Shown: piece after piece, positions 42,935 through 52,733 of the stretch
Numbering within the stretch: the stretch's first letter is position 1
Layout: every line of letters starts with the position of its first letter
Origin: Ciona savignyi
Taxonomy: Eukaryota > Chordata > Ascidiacea > Phlebobranchia > Cionidae
DNA: 64,000 nucleotides
Assembly (NCBI GenBank): GCA_000149265.1
Contig: CH002564.1
Location: forward strand, 248,321 to 312,320
Direction of reading: 5' to 3'
Made by a program: the position numbers and the translations under genes
Notes under the pieces: model-generated
Databases searched by the model: none
What the model was told of the DNA's origin: nothing
Seen by the model: the letters and a program-made list of their open reading frames with translations, nothing else

Positions 42935-43264
42935 CTAAGATCTGCTCAATAGTTCGGTCTCATCCAACATTTCATCACTGGCAGGGGCTACGCCGTACCA
43001 TCTGTCACTGGCAGGGGCGGCGTCGTACCATCTGTCACTGGCAGGGGCGGCGCCATACCATCTGTCACTGGCAGGGGCGGCGCCATACCATCTGTCACTT
43101 GCAGGGGCGACGCCATACCATCTGTCACTGGCAGGGGCGGCGCCGTACCATCTGTCACTTGCAGGGGCGGCGCCATACCATCTGTCACTTGCAGGGGCGG
43201 CGCCATCAGCATACGAGCTTAAAAATAAACTGACGACAACAATAAGACAAATTGTATAATTCAT
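42935..43264 (-). CDS. Predicted secreted decapeptide-repeat protein, 109 residues, unrecognised family
   Basis: Residues 1-19 look like a signal peptide: a hydrophobic core (ICLIVVVSLFL) then SSYA before Asp20. Residues 21-90 are seven decapeptides of the form GAAPASDRWY. Repeat 4 has Val for Ala at its second position and repeat 7 has Asp for Gly. Residues 91-97 start an eighth unit (GVAPASD), followed by an acidic tail EMLDETELLSRS. There is no Cys after the signal and no dibasic site, so it is not a classical neuropeptide precursor; the only basic residue per unit is Arg. Between repeats the recurrent nucleotide differences (GCA/GCC for Ala, TAT/TAC for Tyr) are silent in this frame but change residues in the two other long open frames, which favours this frame. 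An acceptor-like TTATTCCAG lies 23 nt before the ATG, and AATAAA follows the stop. Structural, adhesive or peptide-precursor roles are all possible. Function is unknown. Confidence 0.62.
   Translation of the reverse strand: MNYTICLIVVVSLFLSSYADGAAPASDRWYGAAPASDRWYGAAPASDRWYGVAPASDRWYGAAPASDRWYGAAPASDRWYDAAPASDRWYGVAPASDEMLDETELLSRS
42995..43204 (-). repeat. 30-bp coding minisatellite, seven units
   Basis: The unit on the plus strand is TACCATCTGTCACTGGCAGG followed by GGCGGCGCCA. Seven full units plus a partial eighth (to about 42974) differ at only four or five positions, which indicates recent amplification or homogenisation. Confidence 0.95.
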
Positions 43265-43287
43265 GATTGATTAATTTTGCCTGAGTA

Positions 43288-43289
43288 CT
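43288..43289 (-). promoter_or_regulatory. Candidate splice acceptor 23 nt upstream of the decapeptide-repeat ORF
   Basis: The minus strand reads TTGTTTTTTTATTCCAG then TACTCAGG. A strong pyrimidine tract so close to the ATG suits spliced-leader trans-splicing or a 5' UTR intron. Confidence 0.5.
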
Positions 43290-44789
43290 GGAATAAAAAA
43301 ACAATGTTATTACATTGAAACGTACACCTACCACCTTGCCAACCGTCCTGTCTTGCACACCATGTATACTCACTCGGTTTTGGTCGCATCGAGACTTCAC
43401 TTGGCAAGTTGTAACAACAGCTTCTGATATCGACTGCTTATATTTCATTCTGCCTTTTTCTTTTTCTTGAAAACCGAAAAAGGCCTAGAACACATGTCAA
43501 ATAAATTTCGAATTTTCAATTTGATGTCTCCACAGCGATTAGTTGTAAGATTTTATATTCCCCAAATACCCTTTTGGTGAGAAACTTACGGACGTTAATC
43601 AAAATTTCTTATTTCATTTAATTAATTTGTTTGCAATGAAGAAAATAAAAGTCCAGCCCACATATAAAAGAACGCATTCTTGATAAAAAAATATTATTTT
43701 CATCAAAAAATAGGATTATTAGCCAATAATGTGATTCCGATTCGTAATTGCTATACTAATCTAAATACAAAAGTATTTTGTTAAACGAAATTATAAATGC
43801 CAATAAAAAGGTTTATAAAAAAAACAGCAGAGCGCGGTTGGTTTAATAAATAGCTTAAAAGATATTAAGATTCAATTAATGTATATTTGCATGCCAATTT
43901 TTTTTCTATGCCAGATTATTATTGACCAATGTTACATAGGAAAACTATCTTCCTGCACTGGTCGTTTACATGTATAAGAACTGGAAGAATGTGGCCCCTC
44001 GCTTGCTCAATTGTTACAACAAGAATTAAACTGTAGAGACCTGGCCAAACTACGTTCTCACTACTCGCGCACTGTGTTTTAACTTAGCCAGTGGGCCAAC
44101 GCGTGGTAAAGTTTATCGTTCCATGCAATAGGTTTTAATACAATGAACAGTTCTTAAGCGAACTATTTTATTATTGCTTTTATTTATATTTTACTTGAGT
44201 TAAAAAGAATGGCTGTCTGTAGAAGACCTGTAGTACGTTCAATGATATGGTGTATCGTCTTAAATGCACCGTTAAAGTGGCGAATTTTTCAAGATTTGTC
44301 ACTTTCATGTTTTATAATAGTTTACCAGTTCTGTACAATTGATATTAAAACTTTTAGTTTTGCCAGGCATACTTACAAACTGTAATAAACATATCCCTGT
44401 TTTTCTCTCTTACTGGAAACTTTAATCGACACTTCCCACCACATATGTTCGATCTTTTCGAAGTAAAATGTGTAAAAGCAAAATGTGAGTAAGATCGCAG
44501 CAAAGCGTATGCAGGATTGCAGCAAATCGTATGTGGCGACTCAATAAGTTACCTACCAACTTCCTTGCTTAATTGACTTTAAAAAGGCCAATATAAATTT
44601 CTTAAATTGGCACTTATCACCTTGTGTACGAAGTTTGCTATGTGGATTCTATTGCCGACAAATATTAAATTCATTTTTGGTAGCCTGAAGCATCAGAAAT
44701 GCTCCTAGTGTATCGTTCTTTGTGCGCTTTTTTCTATAAGAAAATAATATGAATTAGAGGTGCCGTCATAAAAATTATGAACCCATAAT

Positions 44790-45075
44790 AGGATACGATA
44801 AGATATTCATGTTTATCCCCGTAAGTGGGAAAACCAATGGAGTTCACGGACAATCTTCAGATCACGTCGCGCCCACCATCGGGTTACCGTAGATGTTTCC
44901 GTGTGTTGTGTATGATTTACTTTCCCTCGAATTTAGTAAAACCCATTTTTCCGCTAGGTTCAGGCAATGTATGTTTAGTTGCCTTGCCCAAGGACACAGC
45001 CAACTAGCTAGCGACCAGTTTGGAATCCGCAACACTTCGGCTAAAACGCGACAGTAATCTGTCACCAGACTAATA
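44790..45075 (-). mobile_element. SINE copy inside the palindromic region
   Basis: AGATATTCATGTTTATCCCC at the left; AGTTGCCTTGCCCAAGGACA and a head complement at the right. Reverse orientation, moderately diverged. Confidence 0.8.
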
Positions 45076-45556
45076 ATGCACTATTAGTAGCAAAGAAAAG
45101 CATACTCATCTTCTTTCTGAAACGAAGATAAACATTGTCCATCTAACAAAATAAATTTTCCTGGACACAACATTTTTGTTCATATTATTAAACCACTTAG
45201 TTCAGGCGTTATTTGCTAGTTGGCCCAATCTAGAAATTTCAACACATCCGGCTTTATCTCTTCAAACTGTTCGAAGTAAAATGTCTCCAATACAGTACGG
45301 AAATGATTAAACACGCCTGCTTGAGAGGCAGTATAATCTTTATAAAAACAAATATGATAGGACACCATCTTTTAAACGCGATTGCTGCCCCTAGTTATGA
45401 TTATTACAGTATTAATATTAAAGGTTGAAAACAAATTAGTAAAATGTGCTATGTGGATCAACATGTGCTATGTGAATTCTATTGCCGACAAATATTAAAT
45501 TTATTTTTGGTAGCCTGAAGCATCAGAAATGCCCCCAGTGTATCTTTTTTTTCGTT

Positions 45557-45814
45557 TTAGCCGAAGTGTTCAGATTCGAAACTGGTCGCTAGCTAGATGG
45601 TTGTGTCCTTGGGCAAGGCAACTTAACATACATTGCCTGAACCTAGCGGAAAAATGGGTTTTACTAAATTGAGGGAACATGAATCATAGACAACACACAA
45701 AAATATCTCCGGTAACCCGATGGTGGGCGCGACGTGATCTGAAGATTGTCCGTGATTTAACTCCATTGGTTTTCCCACTTACAGGGATAAACATGAATAT
45801 ATTATCCTATCCTA
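45557..45814 (+). mobile_element. SINE at the centre of palindrome copy A
   Basis: It begins at TTTAGCCGAAGTGTTCAGATTCGAAACTGG (box-B-like ATTCGAAAC) and ends TTATCCTATCCTATG. The first ~20 bp of a normal head are missing. Confidence 0.82.
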
Positions 45815-47045
45815 TGATGGGTTCATAATTTTTATGACGGCACCTATAATTCATATTATTTTCTTATGGAAAAAAGATACACTGGGAGCATTTCTGATGC
45901 TTTAGGCTACTAAAAATAAATTTAATATTTGTCGGTAATAGGATTCACATAACACATTTTACTCATTTGTTTTTAACCTGTGATATTGTTACTGCAATAA
46001 TCATAACTAGGGGCAGCAATCGCGTTTAAAAGATGGTGTCCTATCATATTTGTTTTTATAAAGATTATATTGCCTCTCAAGCAGGCGTGTTTAATCATTT
46101 CCGTACTGTATTGGAGACATTCCACTTCGAACAGTTTGAAGAGATGAAAAACAATGTGTTGATTACAGTTTGCAATTTTGCTTAGCGAAAATTAAGTTTC
46201 AATACATCGCACAGAACTGGTAAATTTATAATAAAATATGAAAGTAATATATCATGAAAAAATGTTTTACATTAATGTTGCATTCAGTACAATTACAACA
46301 AGTCTTTTACATAGAACCATGCTTGTTATCTTTAAAAAATGAATAAAAGCGAACATGAAATATTTCGGTAAATATCTCAGATTGTGAACATACGGTAGAC
46401 TATACATCAATTGTAATTGTTTAGTGCGAGGGTTATCTTGTGAATGCAATGTGTGGCCAATTTGATATCAATATCTCGATAAAATGCAACGACGTGTGAC
46501 AACCATTGCTATGTACCATTTGCTTAGTTAACTACCTTCATTAAATGTCAGTAGTTAAGACTGTTCATTTGCATGTTTTACGAATTTAAAGACTGTACAT
46601 TTTGTGCAGCGTATAGAGTTTAAGTCTGAAACGAAGATAAACATTGTCCATCTAACAAAATAAATTTTCCTGGACACAACATTTTTGTTCATATTATTAA
46701 ACCACTTAGTTCAGGCGTTATTTGCTAGTTGGCCCAATCTAGAAATTTCAACACATCCTGCTTTATCTCTTCAAACTGTTCGAAGTAAAATGTCTCCAAT
46801 ACAGTACGGAAATGATTAAACACGCCTGCTTGAGAGGCAGTATAATCTTTATAAAAACAAATATGATAGGACACCATCTTTTAAACGCGATTGCTGCCCC
46901 TAGTTATGATTATTACAGTATTAATATTAAAGGTTGAAAACAAATTAGTAAAATGTGCTATGTGGATTCTATTGCGACAAATATTAAATTTATTTTTGGT
47001 AGCCTGAAGCATCAGAAATGCCCCAAGTGTATCTTTTTTTTCGTT

Positions 47046-47286
47046 TTAGCCGAAGTGTTCAGATTCGAAACTGGTCACTAGCTAGATGGTTGTGTCCTTG
47101 GGCAAGGCAACTTAACATACATTGCCTGAACCTAGCGGAAAAATGGGTTTTACTAAATTGAGGGAACATGAATCATAGACAACACACAAAAATATCTCCG
47201 GTAACCCGATGGTGGGCGCGACGTGATCTGAAGATTGTCCGTTTTCCCACTTACAGGGATAAACATGAATATATTATCCTATCCTA
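47046..47286 (+). mobile_element. SINE at the centre of palindrome copy B
   Basis: It is nearly identical to the 45557 copy, differing mainly by a short deletion near 47240, which is direct evidence that the two 1.4-kb blocks are recent duplicates. Confidence 0.82.
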
Positions 47287-48117
47287 TGATGGGTTCATAA
47301 TTTTTATGACGGCACCTATAATTCATATTATTTTCTTATGGAAAAAAGATACACTGGGAGCATTTCTGATGCTTTAGGCTACTAAAAATAAATTTAATAT
47401 TTGTCGGTAATAGGATTCACATAACACATTTTACTCATTTGTTTTTAACCTATGATATTGTTACTGCAATAATCATAACTAGGGGCAGCAATCGCGTTTA
47501 AAAGATGGTGTCCTATCATATTTGTTTTTATAAAGATTATATTGCCTCTCAAGCAGGCGTGTTTAATCATTTCCGTACTGTATTGGAGACATTCCACTTC
47601 GAACAGTTTGAAGAGATGAAAAACAATGTGTTGATTACAGTTTGCAATTTTGCTTAGCGAAAATTAAGTTTCAATACATCGCACAGAACTGGTAAATTTA
47701 TAATAAAATATGAAAGTAATATATCATGAAAAAATGTTTTACATTAATGTTGCATTCAGTACGATTACAACAAGTCTTTTACATAGAACCATGCTTGTCA
47801 TCTTTAAAAAATGAATAAAAGCGAACATGAAATATTTCGGTAAATATCTCAGATTGTGAACATACGGTAGACTATACATCAATTGTAATGTTTAGTGCGA
47901 GGGTTACCTTTTGAATGCAATGTGTGGCCAATTTGATATTAATATCTTGATAAAAGCAACGTCGTGTGACAACCATAGCAATTGCTATGTACCATTTGCT
48001 TAGTTAACTACCTTCATTAAATGTCAGCAAGCATATGTAGAGTGGGCCAACTAGCAAATAATGCCTGATTTAAGTGGTTTAATAATTTGAACAAAAATGT
48101 TTGTGTTCAAGGTAGCT

Positions 48118-48232
48118 GCAATAGCTCCGGTAACCCGATGGTGGGCGCGACGTGATCTGAAGATTTCTGTGAGTTAACTTCCTTGGTGTTCAAACCTACG
48201 GGGATAAACATGAATACCTTATCCTGTCCTCT
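48118..48232 (+). mobile_element. Truncated SINE at inner edge of right arm
   Basis: GCAATAGCTCCGGTAACCCG through GGGATAAACATGAATACC and a TATCC-type tail. The tRNA-like half is absent. Confidence 0.75.
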
Positions 48233-49325
48233 TATGGGTTCATAATTTTTATGACGGCACCTCTAATTCATATTATTTTCTTAAAAAAAAAGCGCACAAA
48301 AAAACGATACAATGGAAACATTCCTGATGCTTCAGGCTACCAAAAATGAATTTAATATTTGTCGGCAATATAATCCACATAGCAAACTTCGTACACAAGG
48401 TAATAAGTGCCCATTTGAGAAATTCATATTGGCCCTTTTTGAAGTCAATTAAGCAAGGAAGTTGGTAGGCAACACATACGATTTGCTGCAATCCTGCAAA
48501 CGCTTTGCTGCGATCTTACTCACATTTTGCTTTTACACATTTTACTTCGAAAAGATCGAACATATGTAGTGGGAAGTGTCGATTAAAGTTTCCAGTAAGA
48601 GAGAAAAACAGGATATGTTTATTACAGTTTGTAAGTATGCTTGGCAAAACGAAAGTTTTAAAATCAATTGCACAGAACTGGTAAACTATCATAAAACATG
48701 AAAGTGACAAATAATGGAAAATTCGTCACCTTAATGGTGCATTTATTACGATACAACATAGCATTGAACGTACTATAGGTCTTCTACAGACAGCCATTCT
48801 TTTGAACTCGGGTAAATATAAATAAGAGCAAAAATAAAATAGTTCGCTTAAGAACTGTTCATTGTATTAAAACCTATTGCATGGAACGATAAACTTTACC
48901 ACGCGTTGGCCCACTGGCTAAGTTAAAACACAGTGCGCGAGTAGTGAGAACGTAGTTTGGCCAGGTCTCTACAGTTTAATTCTTGTTGTAACAATTGAGC
49001 AAGCGAGGGGCCACGTTCTTCCAGTTCGTATACATGTAAACGACCAGTGCAGGAAGATAGTTTACCTATGTAACATTGGTCATTATTAATCTGGTATAGA
49101 AAAAATATTGGCATGCAAATATACATTAATTGAATCTTAATATCTTTAAGCTCTTTATTAAACCAACCGCGCTCTGTTGTATTTTTTATAAACCTTTTTA
49201 TTTGCATTTATAATTTCGTTTAACAAAAAACTTCTGTATTTAGATTAGTAGGCTATAGCAATTACGAATCGAAATCATATTATTTGCTAATAATCCTATT
49301 TTTTGATGAAAATAATGGTCCAAAC

Positions 49326-49657
49326 CAGTGCTTCTCAAATGGTGCGCCACGGCTCATTGGTGCGCCACAGAAGTTAGCTAGGTGCGCCACACTTGCATTT
49401 CGTAAATTTACGACAGAGTGTTCATATATTATAAACTACTAAACTTTCAAAACGCAAGAGCTCTTAAAGAAACAGTAATTTCGTCATGTGAAAAATTTGC
49501 TGATGAAATTATTTAAATTAAACTATTAATTTTCCATATTTTTCCTAAATTGTTTAAGTATTTAGCATATTGTTTTGACTCGCCGTGCGAAGTGCGCCCG
49601 TTCGTTTCCTAATTGGTCTCAGGTGCGCCACGAGGTCAAAAAGATCGAGAACCACTG
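49326..49657. mobile_element. 332-bp hAT-type MITE with perfect 8-bp target duplication
   Basis: GTCCAAAC lies at 49318-49325 and 49658-49665. The termini CAGTGCTTCTCAAATGG and (complement of the right end) CAGTGGTTCTCGATC are inverted. GTGCGCCAC motifs occur near both ends. It inserted immediately outside the right arm of the large palindrome. Confidence 0.92.
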
Positions 49658-49769
49658 GTCCAAACTATAATGGTGTAGTATGGATGAAAATAATAGTGTA
49701 GCATGAATATATGGCATACAACATGTGTTTTACAAATAGTGATGGTTAAACACGTGGTTGACAATCTCT

Positions 49770-50870
49770 AGTTTTATTCTGATACCGCATTTCCCCGCAC
49801 CTACCGTCATATCCTCGTATCACTCCGTATCAACCCTTACCGCCATTTATAATCGGAGGACATAGACTGTGTTTTTGATTCAATGATACTCGTCATTTTG
49901 TACGAATCCGTTACTCCACGCGCGGAGGTAACGATTGGAAGTTGCACTAATTGTGTTTTGCGCCTATATACAGTTGTCCGACATAAATGGATTTGAAAGA
50001 ACAGTTCTGGCTGTACCTCCGAATAAGCGTAGCGCATTTTTATTGAGTATTCAGTTTTAAGTATTAATTGTATTGAGTAATGTCGCTGTCGAGTAGGTAA
50101 CATTGGTTACACATTTCTAATATATATTTTGTTATTCGCATTAATCTATTATATTTAATTAAAACGCCCTATCGTATTGGCGTATTATTTAGAGTAGACT
50201 ATATACGGCAGACAGATCTCACGATTAGCAGTTAAAACAGGGATCTCTGTGACCGCACACTCATAGCGCAAACGACGCACTACAGCAGAAGAACAAACCG
50301 TAACCTGTAAGGTATAAAACAAATAATTACACAAGAAAGAAAAATCTAGCGAAAACACCACATAATAATACAATCAAATTGACTGTAATTATAGATAGAC
50401 GGACTTCATTTACAAATACGAACATTTTTCTTCGGTGGTTTTACCGAAAAACAGAAAGAGTAGTCGACGATGATAAGTTAAATTTACCAAATTAATTGCA
50501 ATAAATAATATTGACTTTTTACTAATTTGTTTTTAACGCTTGATATTAATACTGCAATAATCATAACTAGGGAAAATGATTAAACACGCCTGCTTGTGAG
50601 GCAATATAATCTTTATGAAATATGATAGGACTACCATTGTTTACTTCCGCGCGTGGAGCAACGGATTCGTACAAAATGACGAGTGTCATTGAATCAAAAA
50701 CACCAACAAGTTTATGTCCTTTGATTTTTAAATAGCGGTAAGGGTTGATACAGAGTTATACGATGATATGACGGTAAGATACCCCATACAGTTAATACGG
50801 TTTTTAAACTTTGGGATTTTCTAGGTGCCAGGAAATGCGGTATTAGAATAAAATTATACGCTTCAGCTTT
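49770..50870. repeat. Second inverted repeat, arms about 49770-49945 and 50640-50870
   Basis: The left arm contains GTGTTTTTGATTCAATGATA, CTCGTCATTTTGTACGAATC and CCGCATTTCC. The right arm contains the complements (GATTCGTACAAAATGACGAG, GGAAATGCGG). Next to the right arm, 50505-50640 repeats part of the 45-kb palindrome arm (ACTGCAATAATCATAACTAG, ACACGCCTGCTTG), linking the two structures. Confidence 0.75.
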
Positions 50871-51386
50871 TACAGTAACTAATTAGGAAAAAAAGAAACC
50901 TATGCCATGGGTAGAAGCCGCCGGGGCATCGAGTTTGGGCTCTCACTCTACTCGAAGAGAACTTTTTTTCCTTTTTAGGGCCAAAATACTGGATACCAAA
51001 ATCTGTTCGGTATCTAGGCTAATTGAAGGTATTTTTAGGAGCTACAACATGTCCAAAGGAATAGGTCTAATTGGCGAAAACTCTATAAATGTGTGAATAT
51101 TAATAATATACATTTTCGGAATTAATATTTAAATTTTTTTTTAAATCAAAAATTTCCATTCGAAAGAACATGGTTTAATTAGAAAATCGGGTCATTTTTG
51201 GAACTGTAGCCCCTCGTAAGGGGTTTAACTTTTTACTTCCATCTTCCGTTTTTCCGCGTTTTATATTTCTAGGTAAAAGCATAGAATACTAACTTACAGT
51301 ATTCTATGGTAAAAGAACTTTGATAGTAACAACGGTGGTGATTCCCCAATGTTTGTTTGGTTGAAACTTTGGAAGCAGTATGTGCT

Positions 51387-51749
51387 GGGTGCCTCTAAAT
51401 ACTACAGGACCGCTTGGAGCGCTTGGAGCGCTTGGATCGCTTGGATCACTTAGATTGCTATGGAAAGTAATTCTAACCCTGTCCCAAACACTAATCTCAA
51501 CCCCAGAACTAACTNNNNNNNNNNNNNNNNNNNNNNNNNNNNNNNNNNNNNNNNNNNNNNNNNNNNNNNNNNNNNNNNNNNNNNNNNNNNNNNNNNNNNN
51601 NNNNNNNNNNNNNNACTAATCTCAACCCCAGACCTAACTTTAACCCCAACCCTAACATTATTATCATGGCTTTTGTAATTACTAAGTATAGTAAGCGCTC
51701 CAAGCGCTCCAAAGCGCTCCAAGCGCTCCTGTAGTATTTAGAGGTACCG
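51387..51749. mobile_element. MITE with 9-bp target duplication GTATGTGCT, interrupted by an assembly gap
   Basis: GTATGTGCT is at 51378-51386 and 51750-51758. The ends are GGGTGCCTCTAAATACTACA and (complement of the right end) CGGTACCTCTAAATACTACA. Subterminal GCTTGGAGC units repeat several times and face their complements (GCTCCAAGC) at the other end. The core holds AACCCCAACCCTAAC. Confidence 0.88.
51515..51614. other. Assembly gap of exactly 100 N
   Basis: It is a placeholder-sized gap. The 25 bases to its left (from 51490) and the 25 to its right (51615-51639) are the same but for one base, so the gap may be spurious or hide a tandem repeat. Confidence 0.99.
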
Positions 51750-52229
51750 GTATGTGCTAGGCTGCGCGCAGGTGTTCTTGTATAGCTGTGAAGTTTTGTA
51801 ATAGTGGAGAAGTGCATTGATTGTGCATCTGCTAGCTGTTTTGTTAGGATAAAGTTACCGATGTAGGGAGGGCTATTAGATCAAAATTTTTAAGTACAAA
51901 TTTTTACTTAAAAAAATATTTTTATACATTATTAGGTCATAACTCAATAGGTAGTGTGGTCCAGTAGCATGGACCGCAATAGATGTATCTTTAAAAAAAT
52001 AAGATGGTTTTCCTTTGAAAAGCAATTAAAGAATCAATATTTGCTGACTTATATTACTTAAAATAGCCTTAGCAATATTGTAACTTCATTAAATTAGATT
52101 TTCCATACCTCGATATATTTAACACTTCGTAAATCACTGTTATATATTCATTATGCATTTTGTTTGTTTTCTTTTTTTTAGGTTTTTGTTAAAGTTATTT
52201 GTCACTGTAACGTTTTTGCACAATTTTTT

Positions 52230-52474
52230 GGGTGCCTCTAAATACTACAGGACCGTTGGAGCGCTAGGATCGCTTGGATCACTTAGATTGCTATGGAAAG
52301 TAATTCTAACCCTGTCCCAAACACTAATCTCAATCCCAGAACTAACTTTAACCCCAACCCTAACATTATTATCATGGCTTTTTTAATTACGAAGTATAGT
52401 AAGCGATCCAAGTGCTCCAAGCGATTTAAGCGCTCCAAGCGGTCCAGTCGGTCCTGTAGTATTTAGAGGTACCG
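52230..52474. mobile_element. Second copy of the same MITE, 245 bp, 9-bp target duplication CAATTTTTT
   Basis: CAATTTTTT flanks at 52221-52229 and 52475-52483. The termini match those of the 51387 copy, and the core continues without a gap (AGAACTAACTTTAACCCC). It lies about 260 bp upstream of MVD. Confidence 0.9.
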
Positions 52475-52702
52475 CAATTTTTTCGCACTGCTATTCTGTT
52501 TATTTATTATTTCTTTTTTTTATATTTTAATTTGCATTTATCATACGGTGGCACCTGCTTCGATAACCGCATGGTTTTTCGGTGTCTCCTTGTTAAACTT
52601 CAGTTTAGTTTATTTTCGTATTGTTATTTATTGTTTCTGTGTGTTTAACAAATAAAATATGTTTGATTGATTGATCGATTACATCATAAAAGTTATTGTT
52701 TC

Positions 52703-52704
52703 AG
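52703..52704 (+). promoter_or_regulatory. Candidate splice acceptor 29 nt upstream of MVD
   Basis: AGTTATTGTTTCAG followed by ATATTTG is a good acceptor with no cis donor obvious nearby. It is consistent with spliced-leader addition to an otherwise intronless gene. Confidence 0.5.
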
Positions 52705-52733
52705 ATATTTGTTATATACCTTAAGGTGTAATT

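Larger units (their letters stand above)
43693..49316. repeat. 5.6-kb nested palindrome / tandem duplication, possible foldback element
   Basis: The outer arms 43693-44789 and 48227-49316 are inverted copies of each other over about 1.1 kb with small indels. Between them lie two tandem copies of about 1.4-1.5 kb (45118-46615 and 46623-48027). Each tandem copy is itself a palindrome: arms 45259-45556 and 45815-46147 around a SINE, and the equivalent around 47046-47286. A reverse SINE (44790-45075) and a truncated one (48118-48232) sit at the inner edges of the outer arms. The right arm holds a 94-codon ORF (minus, 48923-49207; LAQLLQQELNCRDLAKLRSH) that is interrupted in the left arm. No transposase is recognised. 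Confidence 0.8.

Noticed and set aside
42961..43206. CRISPR-like array
   Set aside because: The 30-bp units are contiguous without spacers and lie in an animal genome; this is a minisatellite.
42988..43212. Minus-strand second-frame ORF with MAPPLQVTDG repeats
   Set aside because: It is a shadow of the decapeptide-repeat frame; unit differences are non-silent here (Q/P, M/T) and it lacks a signal sequence.
42901..43233. Plus-strand 110-codon ORF with HWQGRRHTIC repeats across the 30-bp array
   Set aside because: A 30-bp unit keeps several frames open. Recurrent unit differences change residues in this frame (W/L, H/R), there is no convincing signal peptide, and the opposite strand has better gene signals.
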